DNA of 64,000 nucleotides from Kalmanozyma brasiliensis GHG001 (taxonomy: Eukaryota; Basidiomycota; Ustilaginomycetes; Ustilaginales), in NCBI RefSeq assembly GCF_000497045.1, contig NW_015961970.1:868802-932801 (forward strand), given 5' to 3'. Shown here piece by piece: positions 48,212-57,912 of the stretch (position 1 is the first letter of the stretch; every line of letters begins with the position of its first letter). The position numbers and the translations under genes were made by a program. A model generated the notes under the pieces. The model was not told the origin of the DNA. It saw nothing but the letters and a program-made list of their open reading frames with translations, and did no database searches.

Positions 48212-50632
48212 ATGACGGACGAAAGCCAACGGATGCTTGGAATAGCATCAAGGCTGGCCGACAGGCATGTCGAGGCTGCGCTGGTGCCGCTACCGGACAG
48301 CCCGAATGTGTCGGTATTCGGTCCGACCGAAACAAGCACGGAGGTGACTCCGAGTCTCGCTGTGGCCAACGAGCATGCTCTGTCACCAGTGATCCTCACA
48401 GAACGAGATCATATGACGGAGTCGTTGGCAGAGCCGAAAGCGGTACTCAGCTCGATGCTGCAATCGCCAGAGCGCAAACAGCCGAGCAGCACAAAGCCAA
48501 TGTCGCCAGAAAAAGCAGCGCTGGCAGCCATGTTTGACTCGATCAAGATGCCACCTCCTCCCGCATCACCCTCGAAGTCGCCACGCAAGGCTTCAGGCAG
48601 CAGCATCCTCTCATCGCCGTCGAAACAAGTCGCTAAAGATGCAGCACCCGTAGCAGCGTCGCTCTTCCGCTACAGGAGCTCGCCCACCACTTCCCCTTCG
48701 AGAATTGCATCCACTGACTCGGCTGTATCGCGACACTTCAGCCGTGACTCGCCCGTACGTCGACCCGTCGTCATCAGCTCTTCCTCTTCGCCTGGTAAGG
48801 GTGCGAGCGATGGCAAAAATGCTTCGACCCCGCTCTCGCCCGCTTCGGCCACGGCATCGGCAGGCAGCCGAGCACCTCGCATGCGACCTTCCATGTTCGC
48901 GTCGTCCAGCAGCCCCAGCGCAAAGCTCTCAGACCTGACCCTCAACCTGGACACCACTGGCACCCAAGAGCTCATCTTCAAGGAAGATGCAAGCTTCCTC
49001 GCCGCAGTCGCTGACGTGACTGTGGACGACAGCTTCGACGTCTCCCGTGCGAAAGCCCGCATCGCCAGCTCCACAACAAGGAAAGGCTCGCCAGCCAAGT
49101 TCGGCCGTGCCAAGCCACGATGCAGCGTGGTACCTGAAGATGATGTCGCCGAGATCAAGCCGAGGTCTCCGCGCAAGAGGGGCGATGCTCTGGGTGTTGG
49201 CAGGGTGGTGAAGAACGCTGCAGGTGACGACACGATCGAGCTAAATCTGACGGGCAGCTTTATGGGAAATGCGAGCATGATCGGTGGGAATCTCATGGAT
49301 GAAAGTGCGGAAGCTTCGTTGTTGCTCGGCAATTCCTTCTCACTCTCACAATCTCACCTGCTGAAGAGGGACCTCGCTACGAAGCAAACCACCAACAAGA
49401 AGGAAAGAGGCATTGACGGCGAGGAAGACGACGACGAGGAGGGTGAAGATTACGAGCGAGATACACAGAACATGCAAAAGTGGGCCGCGGAAGCTGCTAG
49501 GAAGGCGCAGCTAGGGAGGAAAGCTGTTGACAAGACCACCAGCAGAAGCACATTTGCGACCAGATCTGGATCGCCGACTGTCACTCGGCCATCCATCGGC
49601 TCAGCAACAGTCACAAAGCCTGTCTCCCGTATCGCTCCACGTCATTCGCTGGTGACGCCCACCGCCACATCGAGACTGCTCAAGCCGCGAGCCTCGGGCA
49701 TCTCCACTGTCAAGGCGGAGCCTGCAATGTCTCGTTCCGGCAGTGCGTCCAGCGGGTTGTCTTCCAGCTCGACTACCGCAGTCACTTCCTCGACAATTCA
49801 TCTCGACAGCACCGACACGGCCGAAGCCAAAACACCCATGCGGAGTCGACGCAAGAGCACGTTCACCACCTCGCGACCTCCCGTCTCCGGGCCCGCGCGC
49901 CGCCGGGAATCCCTGGCTGCATCTGCCATCATACAATCTCACCCTATCCCGCCGCTCCCTTCTCTCGGCTCAACCAGTCCGGGTCGGGCCAGGGCCGCAT
50001 CCACATCCACGACGACAGGTTCGTCGCCGAGTATGAAGACGCCCTCTGCGGCGACAAGGACGATCGCCAAACCGCGCACTTCGCTGACCGGTCGAACGGT
50101 GATTCCCACTCCTCGGTCGTCTGCTCCCGTTCCCTCTGCTGGTGCTGTGGGGGCCTCTCGCGTGGGCAGTGTCGCTCGACCTCGCACCTCGCTCACGGGA
50201 GCTACGCCCACCGCGCGCACCGCAACCGTGCGATCAGCCTCCCTCGTCACGCCCACTGCTCGCACTGCCGCCGCACGCACCGTCGAACCAGTGCAAGGCA
50301 TGCGAAGGAGCACCTCCCAACCGCACATCGAGGAGGGGAAAACGCCGGTAGCGCGCACAAGGATGTTAGTGCCGCGTGCCAGTCTCAGCACGGCCAGTCG
50401 ACTGTCGATCGGTGGGCTGCCGAGGACGGCCGTTGCTCCCCGCACGTCGGCGTTCTCAGAAAGGGCTGGAAACAATGCGTCGGTTCAAGCGAGCATGGAA
50501 GGTGGGTCGAAGATCGGTACTGTGGGCACTAGGAGGCCTTCCATCACAGGCGGATTCGGGTTCAAGCCTCGCACGTCGGCTGTGTTTGTTGGACGATCTT
50601 CCCTGCTCGACAGCGAGGACAAGGAGAACTGA
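48212..50632 (+). CDS. uncharacterised basic Ser/Pro-rich protein ending in KEN
   Basis: I cannot name this 806-aa protein. It is low-complexity nearly throughout, rich in Ser, Thr, Pro, Ala and Arg, and probably disordered. Many S/T-P sites cluster at about residues 85-155 (PERKQ, MSPEKAALAAMF, ASPSKSPRK), typical of proline-directed kinase targets. An acidic helix-forming segment is near 400-440 (EEDDDEEGEDYERDTQNMQKWAAEAARKAQ). Residues about 480-790 carry basic repeats, including two copies of PRTSLTG (about 621 and 657) and two of TPTART. The last residues are DSEDKEN-stop; KEN is a known APC/C degron when accessible. A mitotic or microtubule role is a guess. The ATG at 48212 is the first in the frame. 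The gene converges on the dehydrogenase gene with a 105-base spacer. Confidence 0.65.
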   Translation: MTDESQRMLGIASRLADRHVEAALVPLPDSPNVSVFGPTETSTEVTPSLAVANEHALSPVILTERDHMTESLAEPKAVLSSMLQSPERKQPSSTKPMSPEKAALAAMFDSIKMPPPPASPSKSPRKASGSSILSSPSKQVAKDAAPVAASLFRYRSSPTTSPSRIASTDSAVSRHFSRDSPVRRPVVISSSSSPGKGASDGKNASTPLSPASATASAGSRAPRMRPSMFASSSSPSAKLSDLTLNLDTTGTQELIFKEDASFLAAVADVTVDDSFDVSRAKARIASSTTRKGSPAKFGRAKPRCSVVPEDDVAEIKPRSPRKRGDALGVGRVVKNAAGDDTIELNLTGSFMGNASMIGGNLMDESAEASLLLGNSFSLSQSHLLKRDLATKQTTNKKERGIDGEEDDDEEGEDYERDTQNMQKWAAEAARKAQLGRKAVDKTTSRSTFATRSGSPTVTRPSIGSATVTKPVSRIAPRHSLVTPTATSRLLKPRASGISTVKAEPAMSRSGSASSGLSSSSTTAVTSSTIHLDSTDTAEAKTPMRSRRKSTFTTSRPPVSGPARRRESLAASAIIQSHPIPPLPSLGSTSPGRARAASTSTTTGSSPSMKTPSAATRTIAKPRTSLTGRTVIPTPRSSAPVPSAGAVGASRVGSVARPRTSLTGATPTARTATVRSASLVTPTARTAAARTVEPVQGMRRSTSQPHIEEGKTPVARTRMLVPRASLSTASRLSIGGLPRTAVAPRTSAFSERAGNNASVQASMEGGSKIGTVGTRRPSITGGFGFKPRTSAVFVGRSSLLDSEDKEN

Positions 50633-50737
50633 AGCCTCACCCTTCCATCACATTGGCAATGTCATTCGCTCTCGCGCCATCACACGAAAGAGCATGAGAA
50701 ACTGTAAACTGTGCATTGTGCGTCTGTGTTCGAGTGT

Positions 50738-51824
50738 CTACTTGTGCTCCTTGACAATGTAGCTAGGCTTTCCAGTCTCAAGCGCGGTCTTCATGGAACC
50801 GAACACCTGCACCTCCATCTTCTTCTGCGTTTCGACGGTCTCGGTACCCATGTGGGGCAGCAACACACACTGCTCCATCTTGACCAGCCTTTCGTCGATC
50901 TTGGGTTCTGCAGGGTAAACGTCCAGACCGGCGCTGGAGAGTTTGCCGGAGTTGAGGGCGTCGATCAAGGCCTCTTCATCGACGACGCCGCCGCGGGCGG
51001 TGTTGACGAGGATGGCGCCGTCCTTCATCTGTGCGAACTGGGTGGCGCCAAACGACTTTTCGGTCTGCTTGTTGAGCGGCAGGTTGAGCGAGACCACGTC
51101 TGCCTGGGCGAGCAGCTCCTCTTGGGACGAGATGTAGGTGTACGAGGCATCGGCGTTGGGGTTGGGGTTGCGGTTGTAGTAGATGATCTTCATGTCGAAG
51201 GCCGAGGCGCGCTTGGCGAGGGCCGAACCAATGCCGCCCATGCCAATGATGCCGAGGATCTTTCCCTCGGGGTCGTGCGCAGGCTTGAGACCCGACTTCC
51301 ACTTCCCGGCGCGAGCGTTGAGTTCGGCACGGTAGTATTGACGCAGACTCGAGAGGACGAGGAACATGGCCGTGTCCGCAGTGGCATCGTCGACAGCGGC
51401 GGGAGTGTGAGAAACCGTGATTCCTCGTGCCTTGGCAGCGTGCACATCGATCTGGTCGTACCCCGCACCGTTGTGGCAGATCGACTTGAGCGACGAGGGA
51501 AGAGCGTTGATCAGCTCGGCGTCGAAGAAGCCAATCTTGTCAACAGAGTCGTTGTGGCGGTAGATGGCCACGATGTTGGCGTACTTGCCCGACGAGCAGG
51601 CGTCGAAGAACTCCTTGCGCGAGGGCGTGTCGAGGTGCTGATAACGGTCAAGACCAAGGTGGAGAACAGAAGCGTCAAAGGTCAGCAAAGTGTGCGTGAA
51701 GCGAAGAAGAACGCTGGATGATGACATCACTTACGAGGATCTCTGCGACGGAGCCGAGGTCGTTCTTGAGCTCGTCGTGGGCGTGGACGATGGTGCCACA
51801 GATGAGGACCTGAGGCTTGGACAT
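50738..51824 (-). CDS. GOR1: D-2-hydroxyacid dehydrogenase (glyoxylate/hydroxypyruvate reductase), two exons
   Basis: Exon 1 is 51824-51735 (30 codons, MSKPQVLICGTIVHAHDEL...AEIL) and exon 2 is 51637-50738 (299 codons), giving 329 aa. The nucleotide-binding loop is G-M-G-G-I-G near residue 163, followed by YYNRN. A basic residue after the second strand suggests NADPH use. The active-site Arg lies in NTARGGVVDE, the Glu in DVYPAEPKID and the His in LLPHMGT. These proteins reduce glyoxylate, hydroxypyruvate or related 2-oxoacids to D-hydroxyacids. The splice is supported by the phase-0 GTAAGT donor and the TTATCAG acceptor. It supplies the N-terminal strand that the downstream frame lacks. Yeast Gor1 is the closest named type, but the exact substrate is not certain from sequence. 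Confidence 0.85.
51638..51734 (-). other. intron in the hydroxyacid dehydrogenase gene
   Basis: A 97-nt phase-0 intron with donor GTAAGT after ATC CTC and acceptor TTATCAG before CAC CTC GAC. A CTTGAC branch-like site lies shortly before the acceptor. Confidence 0.85.
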
Positions 51825-53227
51825 GATTGCGATAAGTTTGGGTTGGTGGGAAGGAGGAAATGGTCGAGGATCCAAGGGTGATAGCAAAGGGGGTGGGAAG
51901 CAGGGATGACGAGAAGAAAAGTGGAGCAGATATATGGAGAGCGGACCGGACACTGCGCAAGAAGAAAAGCTCGAGCGGGGATGGGATGGTCAGGGCGGGG
52001 TCTCAAGTGGGGCAAACCGAGCCTCTGCCAGCCACGCCCAAACTCGGCAACCTCACGCTCAACCTGCCAGCCTTGCTATCCGATAGCTCGCCCTCACGCC
52101 GACGTCGCCCACATCACACGAGATCTGCCAGATGCACGGCGAAAGCAACACGGCATTCGCTTCCTTCCAAAGCTTGCCCACACACAAACCCAAACGAGTC
52201 TCGACAACCCCCCACCACCAGATTTCAGCTCGCCCCTTTTGGCACAGATATGAATCGGCTTTCGACTCAAGAGCAAGGCTGACCCCGAGCGCAGAGCGTT
52301 GGCGGGAGTAGAGTTGGTTGCAAACCGAGAGAAAGAGGTTCGCCCGCGGGGGAGTGGAGAGGAAGCCATGGCGAACGGGCGAAAGGCAAGCTCGCAGCTC
52401 GAGCCACAGCTGCACGGCCGGTCCGCACCTCCGGTCCTCGTGGCGACCCTTTGACTCGGGCGAATATCGAATAGCTGCGATCGGGCTTTATGAGAACATA
52501 GTAAAACAGATCCTTTTCATATCTACTACAACCTAGCTCTAACAACGCGATCTTTTTCATTGAGCCGCATCGACGCTGATTGGAGCATCGATTGCGTATC
52601 GCCCGCGCTTGCAGTCGGTCGGGAGGAGTGACCTGGCCGAGCCTTCCATGCTCTGCGCATTACTCTGCACTGCGAGGCTAGCGCTGTCGTTCAGCTTGTG
52701 TGAGGGTTCGAGACCAAAGCGCCAGTTGATGTTTGCACCTCAATGAACAGCGCACAATGGATACTTCATTTGCAAGGCGCTTCGATCAATAGTCAAGCCT
52801 GTGCATGCTTATGGCCCTTCGGATGTCTCAGCGCAGAAATTAGACGCGGTGTTGGAGTAGGATTCCTTCCTGCGGAGCGGGAGCTGATCTGCAGTTCTTC
52901 TCGCTGTCAATTTTTCATTCCTTTGCTCGGCCCACGCTGCAGAGCTCACAAAGCTTTCTTCTCGTTCGACATCCGGCAGGTCTGTGATTCGCTCCTGCTC
53001 GGCTAGGGGAAGAACCACCGCACGCGCCCGCATTTCTTCATCTGTGAGGCTTGAGAAGCTTTCTGTTTCCTAGACCCGTGCGCAGCTGCCCTCCCAATCT
53101 TCCAATTCGCTCAGATCACACAATCTGGACACAAGTCGAGTCTGAGCGTCTTCCTTCTTGCCTTCCCCTCCTCCATCCCGTTTCCCCTCCTTCGTTGCAA
53201 TCGAGCGGCGAACACCATTTCTTCGAG
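51825..53227. other. divergent intergenic region, dehydrogenase and sphingolipid methyltransferase
   Basis: These 1403 bases hold two promoters and leaders. Short ORFs on both strands show no family signature. The 150 bases before 53228 are pyrimidine-rich on the + strand, as in a fungal leader. I see no tRNA or repeat. Confidence 0.4.
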
Positions 53228-54958
53228 ATGACGGACCCGGCTGCGGAAGCTTACGAGCGCCTCACCAAGAACCTCTCCTTCGACTCGCATGGTGTCACCG
53301 AGACTGTCGACCAACCCCACAATGGTGGTCTCCCGGCCTCCAACTCGAGCTCCAGGATCGTGGACTCGGCTCCAGCTGCTGCCGTAGCGGTGCCTCATTC
53401 CGAGCCTGCCGCTGCTACCGCCGATAGCTCCAGCTTGAAGCTTGGCAACGGTGCTGCCGCTGCTGCTGCCCCAGCCAACGGTGAGGCTGGTGTCAAGTAC
53501 GCTCCTGGTGGAAAGGTCAAGCTCACCAACTACCCTTCGATCGCCAACGCGACTCTGCCCGCCGAAGGCAACGGAACCTTCAGCAACCTTCACCTCGCCC
53601 TCCTCATCTTCTTCACTCCCGCTGTCGTGCTCCGTCTCATCCCCTTCGTCAACCCGCAGTGGTTCGGATGGTTCAGCTACTTCCTTCTCTGCGCCCTCTT
53701 TGGCGCTCCCGTGGCCATCGGCTACTGGACCGTCATGTCCACCTACGGCCCTCGCAAGAACCTCAAGGTGACTCTTCCCGGCAAGCCTCTCGAATTCTAC
53801 ATGGACATCAAGGACCCCGAACTCCGCAAGAAGTACCACGGCGACAAGAAGATTCCCTACCAAGTCTTCCACGACGCCTACTTTGCCGCCAAGATTGAGC
53901 CCAAGATGCCGCTCAACGAGCTGCTCGAGCTGCGATGGGACTGGTGCTCCATGCAGTTCACCTGGAAGCTCTTCGAATACGTCCTCTTCAACCTCATCCC
54001 CGATGTCGTCATGCACACTGCCAAGCAGGACCAGACGCAGATCCAGGACAACTATGACCGTGGCGACGACTTCTACGCCTGGTTCCTTGGCCCGCAGATG
54101 ATCTACACCTCGGGTATCATCTCGGACCCGCACAAGGCCGAGACGCTCGAGGAGCTGCAGGACAACAAGCTCAACCTTGTCTGCTCCAAGCTCGACCTGC
54201 AGAAGGAGGACCGCGTGCTCGACATCGGCTGTGGTTGGGGCACCTTCGCCACTTTCGCTGCAGTCAACTACGGATGTGACGTGACCGGTGTTACACTCGC
54301 CAAGACGCAGACGCGATTCGGCAATGACCGCCTCAAGAAGAACGGCATCGACGCCAGCCAGGCGCGCATCTTGAACCTCGACTACCGCGACATCCCCGTG
54401 CAACCCGGCCACTACACCAAGATCATCTCGCTCGAGATGGCCGAGCACGTCGGCATCCGACACTATGACAAGTTCCTCTCCGATGTGTACAACCTGCTGG
54501 ACGACGATGGAGTCTTTGTGTTCCAGGTTGCCGGTCTGCGTCCTACGTGGCAGTTCCACGACCTCAACTGGGGTCTCTTCATGAACAAATACGTCTTCCC
54601 TGGCGCCGATGCCTCGTGTTCGCTCGGTTGGGTCGTCAACCACCTCGAAAAGGCCGGCTTCGAAGTTCGATCCGTCGACGTCGCCGGTGTCCACTACTCA
54701 GCTACCATCCTGCGATGGGCCCAGAACTGGGAGAGCAACAAGGACAAGGTGGTGGCCAAGTACGGCGACCACATGTACAGGATGTGGAGCTTCTTCCTCT
54801 GGTCGAGCGTCATTGTCGCGAGAGAGGGCGGCAGCTCGGTGTTCCAGTTCACGCTGCACAAGAACCTGAACGCCTACCACAGGATCAACGGCGTCAAGTC
54901 GCACGGTGGTTTGCTGCCCCGTCCTCCCATCAGCAAGTGGAAGTCGGTGTACAACTGA
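53228..54958 (+). CDS. MTS1: sphingolipid C9-methyltransferase
   Basis: This intronless 576-aa enzyme of the cyclopropane-fatty-acid synthase superfamily adds a C9 methyl branch to the sphingoid base of fungal glucosylceramide, at the ER membrane. Residues 1-115 are low-complexity. Two transmembrane segments follow at about 121-140 and 149-170. The SAM-binding motif D-I-G-C-G-W-G is at 332-338, followed by VTGVTLAKTQ and SLEMAEHVG. The C-terminal part (GLRPTWQFHDLNWGLFMNKYVFPGADASCSLG) is diagnostic of fungal Mts1 as opposed to bacterial Cfa. The start at 53228 (MTDPAAEAYERLTKNLSF) is the first ATG; the open frame further upstream lacks one. Loss of this modification affects growth and virulence in other fungi. 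Confidence 0.92.
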   Translation: MTDPAAEAYERLTKNLSFDSHGVTETVDQPHNGGLPASNSSSRIVDSAPAAAVAVPHSEPAAATADSSSLKLGNGAAAAAAPANGEAGVKYAPGGKVKLTNYPSIANATLPAEGNGTFSNLHLALLIFFTPAVVLRLIPFVNPQWFGWFSYFLLCALFGAPVAIGYWTVMSTYGPRKNLKVTLPGKPLEFYMDIKDPELRKKYHGDKKIPYQVFHDAYFAAKIEPKMPLNELLELRWDWCSMQFTWKLFEYVLFNLIPDVVMHTAKQDQTQIQDNYDRGDDFYAWFLGPQMIYTSGIISDPHKAETLEELQDNKLNLVCSKLDLQKEDRVLDIGCGWGTFATFAAVNYGCDVTGVTLAKTQTRFGNDRLKKNGIDASQARILNLDYRDIPVQPGHYTKIISLEMAEHVGIRHYDKFLSDVYNLLDDDGVFVFQVAGLRPTWQFHDLNWGLFMNKYVFPGADASCSLGWVVNHLEKAGFEVRSVDVAGVHYSATILRWAQNWESNKDKVVAKYGDHMYRMWSFFLWSSVIVAREGGSSVFQFTLHKNLNAYHRINGVKSHGGLLPRPPISKWKSVYN

Positions 54959-55225
54959 GCGCTAGCGATCGACAAAGGCTGCCACCAGTTGCGGCGGCGG
55001 CGATGCGACGAAAGCCATAAACAATTTGGTCCCGACAAAAGACACTACGATCCTCGTAACGTGCTGCAGCTCCTCTCTGGACGATAGACGGACGAACACG
55101 CTTGTACAGCAGTCAATAGAATTTGTCCTATGAAAGGCGTCGTGTGGCTTGATAGATGGCAAGAAGAGGTGTGCGCGGACAGGGTCCAAATTTAGGTGTG
55201 TGCGACTTCTCGATCTTTCGAAAAA

Positions 55226-55233
55226 GGCTGAGC
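55226..55233 (-). promoter_or_regulatory. candidate promoter octamer GCTCAGCC
   Basis: Exact octamer as GGCTGAGC, preceded by AAAAA, 199 bases before the Bax-inhibitor-1 family start. Inverted partner at 55279. Function inferred. Confidence 0.35.
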
Positions 55234-55278
55234 TTGACTCAATTCAGCCTATGCAGGGGCTGTGCGGTTTCGCTGCTT

Positions 55279-55286
55279 GCTCAGCC
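55279..55286 (+). promoter_or_regulatory. candidate promoter octamer GCTCAGCC
   Basis: Exact octamer, the second copy in this promoter, opposite in orientation to 55226-55233. Function inferred. Confidence 0.35.
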
Positions 55287-55424
55287 GGCAGCCGCGCGCA
55301 ATCCCGCTAAATCTCCACTTTTCAATCAACGTGCTCAGCCCGCAGCTTAGACCTCTCCGCGCCGTCGGCCACCGTTGCTACCGGACCACCACCATCATCG
55401 ACCCCTTCCTATCGACACGCAACA

Positions 55425-56243
55425 ATGTCGAGCAGCTATCCCGCCGCACCACCGTCCTATACGGCGCCGAAAGGCTACCAACCCGTGCCTACCCACGACA
55501 CACCCGCTCCCACATACGGTGCTGCGGACCCAACCGCCCCGCGCAATGTCGAAGAGGAAGGCGATCCGGACGACTTCAAGTTTGGCGTCACCGTCGAGCA
55601 GTCTTCGCCCGAGATCCGCGCTATGTTCCTGCGCAAAGTCTACAGCGTGCTGTTCTTCCAGATCCTCGGCACGACCGTCATCGCGGGCGTGATGACCACC
55701 CAGGGCATTGCTTCGTGGGTGCAGGCCAACCAATGGGCGTTCATCGTCCCCATGATCGGCAGCCTCGTCACCATGGGCTTCCTCTACTTCAAACGTCACT
55801 CTCATCCCACCAACATCATCCTGCTGAGCTTGTTCACCGTGCTGGAGAGCATCAGTCTCGGAACCGTCATCACGTACGTCGACCAGAAGATCGTCCTCCA
55901 AGCCATGGTCATCACCGCCTTCACCTTTGGCGGTCTCACCCTGTTCACCCTGCAGAGCAAGTGGGATTTCAGCAGTCTCGGCGGTTGGCTCTTCGGCGGT
56001 CTCATGGTGTTGGTCGGTGTCGGGTTCGTAGGCGTGTTTTTGCCATACAACCAGACATTCGACCTCATCATGGCCGGCGCTGGGTGCGTCATCTTCAGTT
56101 TGTACATCGTCTACGACACATGGCTGATTCAGAGGAGGCTCAGCGCCGAGGAGTGGGTGCTGGCAAACCTCAGTCTTTATTTGGATATCGTCAATCTGTT
56201 CATCAACATCTTGCGCATTCTTAACAACCAGAGCCGCGATTGA
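55425..56243 (+). CDS. BXI1: Bax-inhibitor-1/LFG family membrane protein
   Basis: This intronless 272-aa protein of the TMBIM family has a Pro/Tyr-rich cytosolic N-terminus (1-50) followed by seven closely spaced hydrophobic segments from about residue 70 to 262. Family signs are EIRAMFLRKVYSVLFFQILGTT near the first segment, the central AFTFGGLTLFT, FDLIMAGAGCVIFSLYIVYDTWLI in the sixth helix, and LSLYLDIVNLFINILRIL at the end. The aspartates of the last helices (YDT, LDI) correspond to the proton/calcium-sensing pair. These proteins leak Ca2+ from the ER or vacuole and modulate stress and cell death; yeast Bxi1/Ybh3 is the counterpart. Confidence 0.93.
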   Translation: MSSSYPAAPPSYTAPKGYQPVPTHDTPAPTYGAADPTAPRNVEEEGDPDDFKFGVTVEQSSPEIRAMFLRKVYSVLFFQILGTTVIAGVMTTQGIASWVQANQWAFIVPMIGSLVTMGFLYFKRHSHPTNIILLSLFTVLESISLGTVITYVDQKIVLQAMVITAFTFGGLTLFTLQSKWDFSSLGGWLFGGLMVLVGVGFVGVFLPYNQTFDLIMAGAGCVIFSLYIVYDTWLIQRRLSAEEWVLANLSLYLDIVNLFINILRILNNQSRD

Positions 56244-56449
56244 TGGACGGAGGAGTTCTTGTTCCCGTACCCTGCTTGTAGCAACCCTTCTCTTCTGTTC
56301 AGGTTCCACATTTGCAATGCAGCTACGTTCGAGTTCTCAAGCGAGAGCCTGTGTGAGCGTCCGAATGGAAGCGCACGAGGATTGAATGAATGCGAATCGA
56401 CTTGCGAGTGCGACCAAGATCAAAGTGATACAAAACTTAGATTTGACTC

Positions 56450-56884
56450 CTAGCTCTTCTCTGTCCCGCTCTTCCCCCTCATCAACTCTGTCGGTGGTGG
56501 TCTGTAAATCCCCTTATAATGCACGCCATCCGGAACCAACCCTGCTCGATCCAGCAGTCTCGCCACGGGCTTGCTTGGTTGCGCACCCAATTTGAGCCAA
56601 TGCCTCACCCTCTCCTCGTTCCATTCCAACCTCTTCTGTTTCACCTCATCCTGCTTCTTCTCCTCCAATCCGGAAGTCATAACGCTCCCATTGCCGGGTG
56701 TGGGGCTTGTGCCGACAAAGGGTGTGGGTATGCGCCATGAAGAAGGCGCACGAGGGATGGGATCGAATTCGCCGAGTTTCTCGATCGGCCGCGCATCGCG
56801 TGGTTTCGAATCGTTGATCGCTACGACATGGTAGAACGGATTGTTGCGCGTGCCTTGACGGCTGAGGCGGAGACGAACGACCAT
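56450..56884 (-). CDS. MRPS16: mitochondrial ribosomal protein bS16m
   Basis: This 144-aa protein begins MVVRLRLSRQGTRNNPFYHVVAINDSKPRDARPIEKLGEFDP, the bS16 signature. The end of the ribosomal domain (ERVRHWLKLGAQPSKPVARLLDRAGL) is also typical. A roughly 35-residue insert rich in Pro, Thr and Gly lies between these halves (about 45-80), absent from bacterial bS16. The 25-residue C-terminal extension is basic. It functions in the small subunit of the mitoribosome. There is no classical cleavable presequence, and the basic N-terminus may serve for import. Its 3' end is convergent with the Bax-inhibitor-1 family gene. Confidence 0.93.
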   Translation of the reverse strand: MVVRLRLSRQGTRNNPFYHVVAINDSKPRDARPIEKLGEFDPIPRAPSSWRIPTPFVGTSPTPGNGSVMTSGLEEKKQDEVKQKRLEWNEERVRHWLKLGAQPSKPVARLLDRAGLVPDGVHYKGIYRPPPTELMRGKSGTEKS

Positions 56885-57534
56885 GATCAGTGTCTGTCGA
56901 AATCTGTCAAGCTGGGATGTAGAGGATGTCGACTATTCGTGGCGCTTCGTATGGTCGATGACCTCTGATCGACGGCGTGTCCAATGAAAGCCGGTGTGTG
57001 TATCGGAGCTGCGAGATCTCGAGTAGCAATGGGAGCGTGCGTATCGATGCGAGCGATGAGGATGCTCAATGAGTGAGAAGAATGACGGTGACGATCAGAT
57101 GAGAGAGTCGAAAGTGTGAATCTTTTCCTTCTTGCCTCAAAAGATTGTCTCCGGTTGCCGGGATTTATTTTGGGCTGGTGAGATTATTTGCTGCTGCGTC
57201 CTAACACTTTGGGGCATTTTGCTCAACGTCGATGCAGACCACCTCGTCCGTGGATCGTGTGACTACGGAAGGGCTCACTCTTTACGTTCAGCTCAGAGCT
57301 GTCTACGCAAGGCTCTGAGAGTGACCATGAGGCCGTCTCACTCTGCGAATCGGCACTTCCAGGTCTCGATAGGTCCGCTGATGCGCTGCTATCAATGGAG
57401 AAGGTCGGAGGTTCTGGGTATATATGGTACGCTACAAAGCTCTCTAGCGGCTCGACGAGGAATGCGACAGGACACTCGTTCCTCGGCACCTTCTCTGCTC
57501 TCCTTCTTCGATCCTTCCTGACTCGAAATTCGCC
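56885..57534. other. intergenic region upstream of MRPS16
   Basis: These 650 bases hold the MRPS16 promoter and the 3' region of the small basic gene. Short ORFs on both strands lack signatures. No RNA gene seen. Confidence 0.4.
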
Positions 57535-57912
57535 TCACGACTTCATCAGCAGATCCAGCGCGGCCGCAGTCTCGTCCACCTGCCGTCTCGTGCGCCTCTT
57601 GTCCGCGTTCGACGCTTGACCGTACGAGAAGGGATCTTCCTGCTTCCTCTCCTCGTCCTTGCCGGCTATGCCTCCTTGTGCCAAGAGCGCGGTGGTCTGC
57701 GAGTCGAGCGCCTCACGTCGTTCCAGGTCGCGAAATTTGGACGTCTTCTTGGGCTTGCCAGTGTGCTTATATGCCTTCTTCGCGCTTGTTTGCACCAGCG
57801 ATGGTGTTCGGGATGTGGATTTGGGAGTTGATGTGGATGCAGAGGAGGTGTGTGAGCAGGACTTGGACTTCGTGGATGGCCGTGATGAGGCTCGTTGTGA
57901 GTTCGCGACCAT
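57535..57912 (-). CDS. small basic protein of unknown function
   Basis: This 125-aa predicted protein (ATG at 57912) is rich in Ser, Lys, Thr and Arg in its first half, with low complexity (STKSKSCSHTSSAST). The second half looks more ordered and charged: KAYKHTGKPKKTSKFRDLERREALDSQTTALLAQ, then RRTRRQVDETAAALDLLM near the C-terminus. I do not recognise a family. The basic composition suggests a nucleolar or nucleic-acid-associated protein, which is inference only. The frame is open upstream to 58125, but that part is also low complexity and has no better start. It is divergent from the 51-aa protein gene. Confidence 0.5.
   Translation of the reverse strand: MVANSQRASSRPSTKSKSCSHTSSASTSTPKSTSRTPSLVQTSAKKAYKHTGKPKKTSKFRDLERREALDSQTTALLAQGGIAGKDEERKQEDPFSYGQASNADKRRTRRQVDETAAALDLLMKS

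Larger units (their letters stand above)
54959..55424. promoter_or_regulatory. promoter region of the Bax-inhibitor-1 family gene
   Basis: These 466 bases follow the MTS1 stop and precede the co-directional gene. Two copies of the octamer occur 53 bases apart in opposite orientation, GGCTGAGC at 55226-55233 and GCTCAGCC at 55279-55286. No gene is recognised. Confidence 0.45.
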
